Assembly (NCBI GenBank): GCA_002695035.1
Contig: NZNU01000053.1
Location: forward strand, 1-64,000
From: Micavibrio sp.
Lineage (GTDB): Bacteria > Pseudomonadota > Alphaproteobacteria > Micavibrionales > Micavibrionaceae
Reading direction: 5' to 3'
DNA: 64,000 nucleotides
A program made the position numbers and the translations under genes. Shown in pieces: positions 20,877 to 29,882 of the stretch (position 1 is the stretch's first letter; each line of letters begins with the position of its first letter). Under the pieces are notes generated by a model that was not told where the DNA came from, ran no database searches, and saw nothing but the letters and a program-made list of their open reading frames with translations.

Positions 20877-22019
20877 TTACAAAGCAGAGGGGGAAACTTT
20901 GCCGTTTTCGATCAAGAAAGCGGAAGATTTATCTTTTATTTCCTCAAACAAAGATTTTTCCGTACCCGTCAGCCAGATTTGCCCGCCCAGCGTTTCCAGT
21001 AACTCATATAATGCGGAGCGGCGCCTTTCATCAAGATGTGCCGAGACCTCATCCAGCAGGAGCACAGGCGGTGCGCCGCGCTCTCCGGCAACAAGCCAGC
21101 TATGCGCCAGAACAATACCTATGAGTAGCGCTTTCTGTTCTCCAGTTGAGGATTGCGCTGCATCCATGTCCTTGTCATGAAACACAGCATGAAAATCGGA
21201 CCGGTGTGTCCCAAGAGATGCACCCCCGCTTACCGCGTCAAGCTCACGAGCTTTTTCCAAAGCATTTTTGAACACTTCCTCGGCCTCGACAGCCGAATTA
21301 CTTTTCAACTGGTCTTCTATCATCCCCTTGATAGTAAGGCGCGCCTTCGGGAAATAGGCTTCACTTTCCAAAGTATTGTGGTCTATTGCATGTGTTAGGC
21401 GTGACAAATAGTCAAGGCGGGAGGCCGCAATTGCAATTCCAGCCTCTGCCATTTGCGCCTCCAGGCCGGAAAGCCATTTCGGATCAGGCCGACGTCTGTC
21501 ATCTTTCAAAAGCTTTGACCTTTGATACATCGCATTCTCATAGCGTTTAATGCGCCCTGTATGTGCCGGGTCATGCGATGCCGCCAGACGATCAAAGAAG
21601 CGCCGCCGCTCACCAGTACTGTCTGTAAAAAGTCCATCCATTTGTGGTGTAAGCCAGAGGGCTGATATGTACTCCCCCAAATCTGATTGTGTTGAGCTCT
21701 CACCCTGTATGCTTATTTTACGTTTATCGGCTGCCGCGCCGCCGCTTACACGCCCTGTTCCGATTTTCACTTCACCAAAATCTGTAATAACTTTCCCGGC
21801 CACCCCCCAGGGCGCTTTACGGCCCATATTCTGGATATCGGAAATTTTGGACGAGCGAAGGCCGCGCCCCGGTGACAATAAGGAGACAGCCTCCAATATA
21901 TTTGTTTTACCCGCACCATTTGGGCCGACCAGAACAACAAAACCCGCCTTTAAACCAGTAAGGCGGGCCGTGTCATAATTCCGGAAATTTTGTAGCGAAA
22001 GCTCAAAAAGATAAGACAT
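20877..22019 (-). CDS. recF: DNA replication and repair protein RecF
   Basis: 380 residues of the SMC-like ATPase family. Walker A GPNGAGKTN (about 33-41), the signature STGEQKALLIG and Walker B LLLDEVSAHLD are all intact. N-terminal LQNFRNY is the typical RecF opening. RecF recognises single-strand gap edges and with RecO and RecR (7.9 kb here) helps load RecA. It follows dnaN by 27 bases in the same direction. Confidence 0.97.
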   Translation of the reverse strand: MSYLFELSLQNFRNYDTARLTGLKAGFVVLVGPNGAGKTNILEAVSLLSPGRGLRSSKISDIQNMGRKAPWGVAGKVITDFGEVKIGTGRVSGGAAADKRKISIQGESSTQSDLGEYISALWLTPQMDGLFTDSTGERRRFFDRLAASHDPAHTGRIKRYENAMYQRSKLLKDDRRRPDPKWLSGLEAQMAEAGIAIAASRLDYLSRLTHAIDHNTLESEAYFPKARLTIKGMIEDQLKSNSAVEAEEVFKNALEKARELDAVSGGASLGTHRSDFHAVFHDKDMDAAQSSTGEQKALLIGIVLAHSWLVAGERGAPPVLLLDEVSAHLDERRRSALYELLETLGGQIWLTGTEKSLFEEIKDKSSAFLIENGKVSPSAL

Positions 22020-22046
22020 ATCAGTGGTGATATAAGTCCTATCTCT

Positions 22047-23165
22047 CTATACACGCAAAGGCATAAGCACGAATAGCGCTGATGTATCGCTTGTGTCCTG
22101 AATTATCGTTGGTGATGCAGAATCCGCCAATGTAATGCGGCATCCGTCACCATCAATCAGGCTCGTGATATCAAGAAGATATTTCGCGTTGAAACCTATC
22201 TCCATATCAGGAGCCTCTGATTTAACTTCTATATCCTCTGTCGCGCTTCCGGCCTCGGGAGAATTGGCTGAAAGTGTGACAGTTTTCCCCTTCAGAGAAA
22301 TTTTGATCGCGCGTGACTTACCGTCAGAGATCGTTGAAACACGGTCAATGGCACGAGAAAGCGTCTTAGGATCAACATCAACGATTTTGTCATTATTGGC
22401 CGGGATGACGCGCTGATAATCAGGAAAAGTCCCATCTATCAGTTTTGATGTCATAACCACATGGTCAAAAGCAAAACGAATTTTGTTTTCTGACAAGGAT
22501 ATGTTGATTGTATCCCCCGCCTCATCAATCAGCTTACGCAATTCACCAACGGCCTTACGTGGTACGATAATGCCAGGCATGCCGGATGCACCATCAGGCA
22601 GAGGCATATCAAAACGCGCCAAGCGGTGGCCGTCAGTTGCAACCGCACGAAGCACGGATACGCCATCGCTTTCTGAGGCATGCAAATAGATACCGTTCAG
22701 ATAATAACGTGTCTCTTCCGTGGACATTGCAAACTTGGTGCGGTCGATAAGTGCGCGTAAATCAGCAGCAGGAATAGCGAAACTTGTCTCAAGATCGTCG
22801 ACGCCGATCTGAGGGAAATCCTCAACCGGCAGGCATGACAATCTGAACTTCGAACGCCCGGCTTCGACAGTCATAAAGTTTCCTGAGCCATCCAGCTCTA
22901 AATTCACTTTTGAACCATCAGGCAATTTACGGACAATATCGTGAAGTGTCTGTGCAGGAGCAGTTGTTGCGCCTTGAGTTTCAACTTCTGCTGCCACAGA
23001 TTCGGTAATTTCCAAATCCATATCTGTTGTGTTCAAATTCAAAACACCGTCTTCTGCACGCAACAAAACATTTGCCAGAATAGGAATAGTATTCCTGCGT
23101 TCAACGACAGAATACACATGGCTGAGTGAGCGTAACAGAGCTGCTTTATCAATTGACAGTTTCAT
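22047..23165 (-). CDS. dnaN: DNA polymerase III subunit beta (sliding clamp)
   Basis: 372 residues, three clamp domains of about 120 residues each. Typical features are RNTIPILANVLL at residues 23-34, VATDGHRLA in domain 2 and the C-terminal LMPLRV, which contributes to the partner-binding cleft. It encircles DNA and tethers polymerase III. It lies 150 bases downstream of dnaA, with a strong hairpin between them. Confidence 0.98.
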   Translation of the reverse strand: MKLSIDKAALLRSLSHVYSVVERRNTIPILANVLLRAEDGVLNLNTTDMDLEITESVAAEVETQGATTAPAQTLHDIVRKLPDGSKVNLELDGSGNFMTVEAGRSKFRLSCLPVEDFPQIGVDDLETSFAIPAADLRALIDRTKFAMSTEETRYYLNGIYLHASESDGVSVLRAVATDGHRLARFDMPLPDGASGMPGIIVPRKAVGELRKLIDEAGDTINISLSENKIRFAFDHVVMTSKLIDGTFPDYQRVIPANNDKIVDVDPKTLSRAIDRVSTISDGKSRAIKISLKGKTVTLSANSPEAGSATEDIEVKSEAPDMEIGFNAKYLLDITSLIDGDGCRITLADSASPTIIQDTSDTSALFVLMPLRV

Positions 23166-23233
23166 CTTTGACCAATCCTTAATAATCCGTAATCGGGGGA
23201 ATCAATAATATTTGGGTAAACTATAAACAAGAG

Positions 23234-23275
23234 AACGGAACCTGCCAAGCGCTTTTGGCTTGGAAATGTTCCGTT
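23234..23275. terminator. Long hairpin between dnaA and dnaN
   Basis: Outer arms AACGGAAC (23234-23241) and GTTCCGTT (23268-23275) are exact complements, with inner CCAAGC and GCTTGG also pairing. On the + strand it is followed by TTTT; on the minus strand, the direction of dnaA, only by a weak T-rich stretch. It may reduce dnaA read-through into dnaN or act as a processing site rather than as a full terminator. Confidence 0.5.
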
Positions 23276-23315
23276 TTCCCTAGATTCTTTAAGAGTTTTT
23301 GCGTGTTTAGACGTC

Positions 23316-24758
23316 TTAGCCTGTTAAAGCACGGCGAAGAACATCAACGTCCTGCGCGAATGACGGATCCTCGTCACAAAGCTCCTCAATTTTACGCACA
23401 GCATGCATGACCGTTGTGTGGTCACGCCCACCAAATTTGCGCCCGATTTCAGGCAAAGAGCGTGCCGTTAATTGTTTGGCCAGATACATTGCAACCTGTC
23501 TTGGGCGCGCAACATTTCTGGAACGGCGTGCTGAGTGCATGTCAGTCAGCTTAAGGTTGTAGTGTTCGGCCACACGGCGTTGTATTTCATCAATTGTAAT
23601 GCGGCGATCATGCGAGCGGAGCAGATCCTGTAACACATTTTGTGTGGTCTCAAGAGTGACAGGTTCATTCGTCACATCCGCATGCGCCGCAATACGGTTT
23701 AGCGCACCCTCAAGCTCACGAATATTGGAGGTCACCTTCAGTGCCAGAAACTCAAGAACCGGATCAGGTATATTCACACCCAGCATGTCTCTTTTTGCTT
23801 TTAAAATGCCAAGGCGAAGCTCGTACGTACTTGGCTGTATGTCTGCAACAAGACCCCAGGACAGGCGTGAACGGAGACGTTCATCAATGCCTTGCAGGTC
23901 GCCGGGCGCGCGGTCTGCAGATATAATAATCTGTTTGTTCATATCAACCAGCGCATTAAAAGTATGGAAAAACTCTTCCTGAGTTGATTCTTTACCACTG
24001 ATGAACTGAACATCATCAATCATTAAAACATCGACGGAGCGGAAAAGCTCTTTAAAAGCCATTGTCTCTTGTGAACGCAAGGCTTTCACAAATTGGAACA
24101 TGAATTTTTCTGCAGACAAATACATAACAGTCTGCTCAGGGCGTTTTTCGCGCAGCTCACTTGCAATAGCGTGCATCAGATGGGTTTTCCCAAGCCCAAC
24201 GCCGCCATAGATAAAGAGCGGATTAAAAGGCATTGTTTCGCTTTCTACAACACGGCAGGCAGCTGCATGAGCGAGCGCATTGGATTTTCCAATCACGAAA
24301 GTTTCAAATTTAAATCGGGGATCAAGTGGTGAGGACAATTCAACTTCCTCGGCCAGCGCATTGGCATTGGCTTTGACTTTTTCCGTCGTTTTACCAGTAT
24401 CGGCACTGCTTAAATCTTCTGAAATTGCGTTTTGAACAACAACCACCTCTAGACGTTTAATATCCGGGCTTCCGGCCATGCACATTTCCAGAATGCGCGG
24501 CGCGTAATTTGTTTGAATCCAGTCTTTCATAAAGCGGGTAGGAACAGAGACTTCCATAGTATTGTGGTAAAAAGCCTGCAAGGTCATCGGCTTTAGCCAG
24601 CTTCTGTATACGGCCTCGCCAAACTCGTTGCGGAATGATTTGTAAACTCCATCCCAAATGGACTTTATTTTGTCATTTGGCTCAAAGCCTTCTGGTGTTA
24701 AAGCGCTGTCTACCACGGTCAGATATGCTTTCTTGTTCCCGCTTTCGAGTGTTGTCAT
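23316..24758 (-). CDS. dnaA: Chromosomal replication initiator protein DnaA
   Basis: 480 residues. Domain I (about 25-100) carries FRNEFGEAVYRSWL; a variable linker follows; the AAA+ domain has Walker A GGVGLGKTH and Walker B MIDDVQF; the C-terminal DNA-binding domain has the signature GRDHTTVMHAVRKIEEL. It opens the replication origin in its ATP form. A 413-base gene-free region rich in hairpins precedes it. GTGGAG lies 12 bases before the ATG. dnaA, dnaN, recF and gyrB follow one another in one direction, the ancestral bacterial arrangement. Confidence 0.98.
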   Translation of the reverse strand: MTTLESGNKKAYLTVVDSALTPEGFEPNDKIKSIWDGVYKSFRNEFGEAVYRSWLKPMTLQAFYHNTMEVSVPTRFMKDWIQTNYAPRILEMCMAGSPDIKRLEVVVVQNAISEDLSSADTGKTTEKVKANANALAEEVELSSPLDPRFKFETFVIGKSNALAHAAACRVVESETMPFNPLFIYGGVGLGKTHLMHAIASELREKRPEQTVMYLSAEKFMFQFVKALRSQETMAFKELFRSVDVLMIDDVQFISGKESTQEEFFHTFNALVDMNKQIIISADRAPGDLQGIDERLRSRLSWGLVADIQPSTYELRLGILKAKRDMLGVNIPDPVLEFLALKVTSNIRELEGALNRIAAHADVTNEPVTLETTQNVLQDLLRSHDRRITIDEIQRRVAEHYNLKLTDMHSARRSRNVARPRQVAMYLAKQLTARSLPEIGRKFGGRDHTTVMHAVRKIEELCDEDPSFAQDVDVLRRALTG

Positions 24759-25171
24759 TGTTTTCCCTACTCCACTATTCTTAACTAATTGTCTTTATTA
24801 TTCGTAAAAATTTCTACAAATAATTCCCTGGCTCAAGGCACAAAAATCCTGCCGTGCAAAATAGGGTTTGCACGCTTTTTACTCTTAAAAAAAATAAAAA
24901 TTTAGGCTCAAGATACATAATCTTGTCACTGCCCTGACAAAAAGCATACTCGCTTTTTGATGATCAACACAGTGGGGTCACATTTGAAGTCAATCCGTGT
25001 CGCTTCGTGTTGATGACCTAACCCTAGTCAAAAAAAATGCGCATTGCAACAGGACAAATCAAGAACATTTAAAAAAGAAATTATACTACAAGGATTTTTT
25101 CGCCCACGGGCAAAAACCCCTTATTTTGTTTAAAAACAAGAGGTTACTAATTTAACAAAGTCTAAAATAAA
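24759..25171. other. 413-base gene-free region between rpsT and dnaA, rich in inverted repeats
   Basis: It holds the rpsT terminator (25112-25143) and five further inverted repeats: CGTGCAAA/TTTGCACG (24853-24874, then T5 on the + strand), CAAGAT/ATCTTG (24909-24925), TGTCA/TGACA (24924-24939), CAAAAAGC/GCTTTTTG (24938-24959) and ATCAACAC/GTGTTGAT (24963-25014). GGCTCAAG occurs twice (24830, 24905). I found no cluster of DnaA boxes (TTATNCACA) here, so an origin is not supported. It must contain the dnaA promoter and leader. Confidence 0.6.
25112..25143 (-). terminator. Rho-independent terminator of rpsT
   Basis: On the minus strand CCTCTTGTTTT pairs over 11 positions (two G-U) with AAAATAAGGGG around a 5-base loop, followed by TTTTT. 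It lies about 30 bases after the rpsT stop codon. Confidence 0.75.
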
Positions 25172-25435
25172 TTATTTGATCGCTTTGATACGCGCAGACA
25201 GGCGTGACAATTTGCGAGAGGCTGTTTTCTTGTTAAAAACGCCTTTAGAGACACCGCGCATCAATTCTGGTTGTGCGGCACGGAGGGCTTCTTCAGCACC
25301 TTTTGCATCGGAGTTTGACAGGGCTAGCTCTACTTTTTTGATGAAAGTACGGATGCGTGATTTACGCGCGTGGTTTACAACTGCACGTGCATCATTTCTG
25401 CGAATTCTTTTCCGAGCCGAAGCTGAGTTTGCCAT
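25172..25435 (-). CDS. rpsT: 30S ribosomal protein S20
   Basis: 87 residues, strongly basic, beginning [17 protein letters not shown], which is the standard S20 opening after Met. The C-terminal [13 protein letters not shown] is also typical. S20 is a three-helix bundle that binds the 5' domain of 16S rRNA. AGGAG lies 8 bases before the ATG. Position directly upstream of dnaA is characteristic of alphaproteobacteria. A stable leader hairpin precedes the ribosome binding site, and a strong terminator follows. Confidence 0.97.
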   Translation of the reverse strand: MANSASARKRIRRNDARAVVNHARKSRIRTFIKKVELALSNSDAKGAEEALRAAQPELMRGVSKGVFNKKTASRKLSRLSARIKAIK

Positions 25436-25457
25436 TTATAATCTCCTAAATATCTAT

Positions 25458-25494
25458 GGGGCGGTTTTAAACCTTAATTACTTACACCGCTCCC
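25458..25494 (-). promoter_or_regulatory. Leader hairpin of rpsT
   Basis: On the minus strand GGG-A-GCGGT and ACCGC-CCC pair over 8 positions with one bulged A, about 8 bases before the AGGAG of rpsT. S20 represses its own translation in E. coli, so an autoregulatory site is possible, but no likeness to 16S rRNA was checked. Confidence 0.4.
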
Positions 25495-25507
25495 GAAAGT
25501 CCGCTTG

Positions 25508-25536
25508 TTTTACGTGATTGCGCGGCCTCTTGTCAA
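25508..25536 (-). promoter_or_regulatory. Predicted promoter of rpsT
   Basis: On the minus strand a perfect TTGACA (25531-25536) is followed after 17 bases by GTAAAA (25508-25513), or after 18 by TAAAAC. The -10 box is weak but the position, about 70 bases before the start, fits. Confidence 0.45.
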
Positions 25537-25572
25537 GAAACTTTCCACAAAAAAATAAAATATTTTTCAAAT

Positions 25573-25962
25573 TTACTTAGGTTGCAAATCAAATGTGACG
25601 GCAATTCCGCCCTTATCATCCGAAGCCTTGTTATTTAACCTTATTGCGAGCACTTCATCCTGCCTTGCAAAAACCATGTTTCCGGTTTCGGTCCAACCCA
25701 ACTCCGGCAAAACCTCACGGTAGTAACGCGCGATATTTTGCCCTTGCAAATCAGGACCATAGGCATCAATAACCGCAATCCGCCCCTCGGCCTTATCAAA
25801 CAAAACCTCAGAGTTGCCAACCTCTTGTAGTCCGGGCATTAAAGGCACTGTCGGCAGGGCTGAAATATAGGTCACAGAGGTTTTATCTGCATGCGCGGGC
25901 ATAGCAGCAAAAAGCAGCGTTACTACAATAACCAGAAATTTTGTCACTATTACTTTGGCCAT
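25573..25962 (-). CDS. Small secreted protein, 129 aa, unknown
   Basis: Residues 1-25 form a signal peptide ending in PAHA, so the mature protein of about 104 residues is periplasmic or outer-membrane associated. The mature part has the layout seen in small proteins that score a YYREVLPELGW helix followed by two strands (EVLAIRLN, GIAVTFDLQ). No cysteine lipobox. It starts 4 bases after the mutM stop codon and precedes rpsT, a common place for such a gene in alphaproteobacteria. Function not recognised. Confidence 0.7.
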   Translation of the reverse strand: MAKVIVTKFLVIVVTLLFAAMPAHADKTSVTYISALPTVPLMPGLQEVGNSEVLFDKAEGRIAVIDAYGPDLQGQNIARYYREVLPELGWTETGNMVFARQDEVLAIRLNNKASDDKGGIAVTFDLQPK

Positions 25963-25966
25963 ATAT

Positions 25967-26809
25967 TTATATCCTTTGTTTTTGCCCGCAAAAAAATGTC
26001 GATCTGCCAGCCTGGCGTATCAATTTAACACCACCTGTTTTTGATACATCACACTCACACATCCCGCAAGCCTGGCCTTTTTTCCCGTAAACATTAAATG
26101 CGTGCTGGAAATAGCCCATAGTACCATCAACACCTTTATGGTCACGCAGCGATGACCCGCCACTCTTAATCGCACTTTCCAAAACCTGTAATATGGCCTT
26201 ATATAAAGATGTTGCTTGTTTACGCGTGACTTTACCCGCCTTTTTCTCCGGGTGGATTCCCGCCAGATAAAGTGCCTCGCACACATAAATATTACCCAAT
26301 CCCGCAATCAGTGCCTGATTCAACAGGACAGTCTTTACAGGGCCCTGCCTCTTCGCAAGCGCCTCATAAAGATAATCAGGCGTGAAATCATCAGAAAAAG
26401 GATCGGGGCCCATATTAATGAATGCTTTATGCTCATTCAAACCGTCCCCTTCTGTCAGGTAAACCATGCCGAACCGGCGCGGGTCGTTATAAATAATTTT
26501 CTTTCCAGTATTGAGGGTATAGGACAAATGATCATGTAACTTTGCACTCCCGCCGGTATCAGAAATACGAAAAGAGCCGCTCATCCCCAAATGATGAATG
26601 ATTGCCTTGCCGTTTTCGAGGATGAAAACCAGATATTTGCCGCGCCGTGATAGATTTACAATCCTTTGCCCCTTTACATGCGATATGAAATCCGGAGGTG
26701 GCGCAGCACGAAGTTTCTGGTTGCCCACCATTACAGCCTCAATAACCGATCCGGACATAGCAGGAGATAAACCATTTAAAACTGTTTGGACTTCGGGCAA
26801 TTCAGGCAT
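25967..26809 (-). CDS. mutM: Formamidopyrimidine-DNA glycosylase (Fpg/MutM) with altered zinc finger
   Basis: 280 residues. The N-terminal MPELPEV gives the catalytic Pro2 and Glu3; HLGMSG, the DPRRFG loop and NIYVCEALYLAGIHP (helix-two-turn-helix) follow as in Fpg. It removes oxidised purines such as 8-oxoguanine. The C-terminal zinc finger should read C-x2-C-x16-C-x2-C; here CGMC is intact, but the last pair is FFCGQKQ, with Lys where the fourth Cys is expected. No frameshift in the last codons restores it. The finger may bind zinc weakly or use another ligand. Confidence 0.93.
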   Translation of the reverse strand: MPELPEVQTVLNGLSPAMSGSVIEAVMVGNQKLRAAPPPDFISHVKGQRIVNLSRRGKYLVFILENGKAIIHHLGMSGSFRISDTGGSAKLHDHLSYTLNTGKKIIYNDPRRFGMVYLTEGDGLNEHKAFINMGPDPFSDDFTPDYLYEALAKRQGPVKTVLLNQALIAGLGNIYVCEALYLAGIHPEKKAGKVTRKQATSLYKAILQVLESAIKSGGSSLRDHKGVDGTMGYFQHAFNVYGKKGQACGMCECDVSKTGGVKLIRQAGRSTFFCGQKQRI

Positions 26810-26822
26810 TTAACTAACGACC

Positions 26823-27425
26823 TCAGGGGGCGCCCAGAAAATCAAAGGACAAAACCTGACTTTCCCCGGACATTTCAGACAAAAGCCTCGAAAAGTTCGG
26901 TGGCAGGCTGGGGTTGTTTTCAAGGGACAAGTTAAGGGTTTTACCCTGTACACGCCATGGCAGGGACGCAGTACTGACATCCAAATGACGGAATTTAGTA
27001 AAGCGGTTATCGAGATTACGCTTGAAAGGTAGCGTCCTGTCTTCCTTGAACATGATGCGCTCTGCCGTTATCAGATACCTGCCCTGCGCCAGAAGAACAT
27101 AATCCGGCGCCCTGTTATCATTGACCCGCCACCTGAAATAACCATTCGCATATAGCTGTAACAGCATTTCAGTATCGCCCTGCTTGGCCCGCCAGGCACC
27201 TGTGACTTTTTGGTAGCCAGCCTTTAGATTTTCCTCGGGTATCTGAGACTTCACAGTCTCAAATTGATCAGGAGCCGTGCTTTCACGGCTAAGTTCAGCC
27301 CTGTTTTCGGCAAAACTATACAATAGGCTTACAATCAGGCCGGACATAACAGCAATAATCATAATGGCCCAAAATCTTTTCGGGACAGCAGAAAGCCTGA
27401 TCTTGAAGGGATTATGCGTATTCAT
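26823..27425 (-). CDS. Membrane-anchored hypothetical protein, 200 aa
   Basis: A single hydrophobic helix at about residues 18-38 follows a short basic N-terminus, so most of the protein should lie in the periplasm. Residues 70-200 look like a small beta-rich domain (GYFRWRV, YVLLAQGRYLITAERIMF, then KTLNLSLENN), of the kind found in proteins that read out as extracytoplasmic lipocalin-like folds, but no family is recognised. The gene is followed 13 bases later by mutM. A promoter and a strong terminator-like hairpin lie upstream of its start. Confidence 0.65.
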   Translation of the reverse strand: MNTHNPFKIRLSAVPKRFWAIMIIAVMSGLIVSLLYSFAENRAELSRESTAPDQFETVKSQIPEENLKAGYQKVTGAWRAKQGDTEMLLQLYANGYFRWRVNDNRAPDYVLLAQGRYLITAERIMFKEDRTLPFKRNLDNRFTKFRHLDVSTASLPWRVQGKTLNLSLENNPSLPPNFSRLLSEMSGESQVLSFDFLGAP

Positions 27426-27474
27426 TTACGCATATTTTATCACGCACTGGAAAATATAGCGATACCCGCCACAA

Positions 27475-27507
27475 AGAAAAAACCACCGCAGCAAAAGCAC
27501 ACGGTGG
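27475..27507 (-). terminator. Rho-independent terminator upstream of the membrane-anchored protein gene
   Basis: Minus-strand CCACCG and CGGTGG (27502-27507 and 27483-27488) pair around a 13-base loop and are followed by six T. It is separate from the groEL terminator 115 bases upstream. Confidence 0.75.
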
Positions 27508-27550
27508 CTTGAAAGTTTTTTATGTGGGTGATCCTGTTTTTACAGAATCA
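27475..27550 (-). ncRNA. Candidate small RNA or leader attenuator, about 75 nt
   Basis: A predicted promoter (27557-27586) would start transcription near 27550 on the minus strand. About 45 bases later comes CCACCG/CGGTGG (27483-27507) followed by TTTTTT, a full rho-independent terminator ending near 27475. The interval also contains a CTGT-AAAA-ACAG hairpin and no usable reading frame. It may be a free-standing small RNA, or a terminated leader for the gene that starts 50 bases further on at 27425. Confidence 0.45.
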
Positions 27551-27556
27551 ATAAAT

Positions 27557-27586
27557 TAAATATAAAGATTTCTTATTTTATGTCAA
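27557..27586 (-). promoter_or_regulatory. Predicted sigma70-type promoter
   Basis: On the minus strand TTGACA (27581-27586), 18 bases, then TATTTA (27557-27562). It lies after the groEL terminator and before the hairpin at 27475-27507, so it would define an independent short transcript. Confidence 0.5.
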
Positions 27587-27620
27587 TTGATATTCCAAGA
27601 GATCTGCGACTTATTCACAA

Positions 27621-27652
27621 AAATAAAAAAGGCCGGAAAAATCCGGCCTTTT
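27621..27652 (-). terminator. Rho-independent terminator of groESL
   Basis: AAGGCCGG (27629-27636) and CCGGCCTT (27643-27650) form a perfect 8-bp stem with a 6-base loop, flanked by A and T runs so it can act in both directions. It lies about 50 bases beyond the groEL stop. Confidence 0.9.
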
Positions 27653-27698
27653 AAATTCTCACAAGAGCTGGGTGCTCTTGGGGAAAAGGGTGATGATA

Positions 27699-29402
<1,704 letters not shown>

Positions 29403-29409
29403 TTAAACC

Positions 29410-29700
29410 TTAAGCAGCAACAACACCCATAATGTCGGATTCTTTCATGACAAGAAGCTCTTCACCGTCAAGTGTGACTTCTGTACCTGACCATTTTGTA
29501 AACAAAATGCGGTCGCCTTGCTTGACATCCAAAGGACGAACTTCGCCATTGTCATTGATATGGCCGTTACCAACTGCCAATACTTCACCCTGCTGAGGCT
29601 TTTCTTTGGCACTGTCAGGGATAATGATTCCCCCGGCTGTTTTTTCATCCAGTTCAATGCGGCGGATGAGAACCCGATCGTGTAAAGGACGGAATTTCAT
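29410..29700 (-). CDS. groES: Co-chaperonin GroES
   Basis: 96 residues. [14 protein letters not shown] at the start, [15 protein letters not shown] (mobile loop) and the [16 protein letters not shown] end are typical. It caps the GroEL ring. First gene of the groESL operon; the leader carries a CIRCE element about 120 bases before the start. Confidence 0.98.
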   Translation of the reverse strand: MKFRPLHDRVLIRRIELDEKTAGGIIIPDSAKEKPQQGEVLAVGNGHINDNGEVRPLDVKQGDRILFTKWSGTEVTLDGEELLVMKESDIMGVVAA

Positions 29701-29816
29701 AGTTCACTTACTCCTGTATAGGTTTATGGTTAAAATTAGCAGGTCTTTCAAAAGCCTTTAATTACTTGGCTTTCAGGCCTTTCAAAAGACCCCTGACCAT
29801 TCGGATGCAAAAAGCA

Positions 29817-29843
29817 TTAGCACTCGTTACATCCGAGTGCTAA
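29817..29843 (-). promoter_or_regulatory. CIRCE operator (HrcA-binding site) of groESL
   Basis: TTAGCACTC, nine bases, GAGTGCTAA: an exact match to the CIRCE consensus. It lies just downstream of the predicted -10 box, where bound HrcA repressor would block transcription until heat shock. hrcA itself is not in this window. Confidence 0.96.
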
Positions 29844-29845
29844 TG

Positions 29846-29873
29846 GATATAGCAAACTCACATTAAATTTCAA
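29846..29873 (-). promoter_or_regulatory. Predicted groESL promoter
   Basis: On the minus strand TTGAAA (29868-29873), 16 bases, then TATATC (29846-29851). The CIRCE operator begins 3 bases further on, so the two elements form one heat-inducible control region of vegetative-sigma type. Confidence 0.65.
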
Positions 29874-29882
29874 GGGATTTCT

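Noticed and set aside
24759-25171. Replication origin next to dnaA
   Set aside because: No DnaA-box cluster or clear AT-rich unwinding repeats were found; in many alphaproteobacteria the origin is not adjacent to dnaA.
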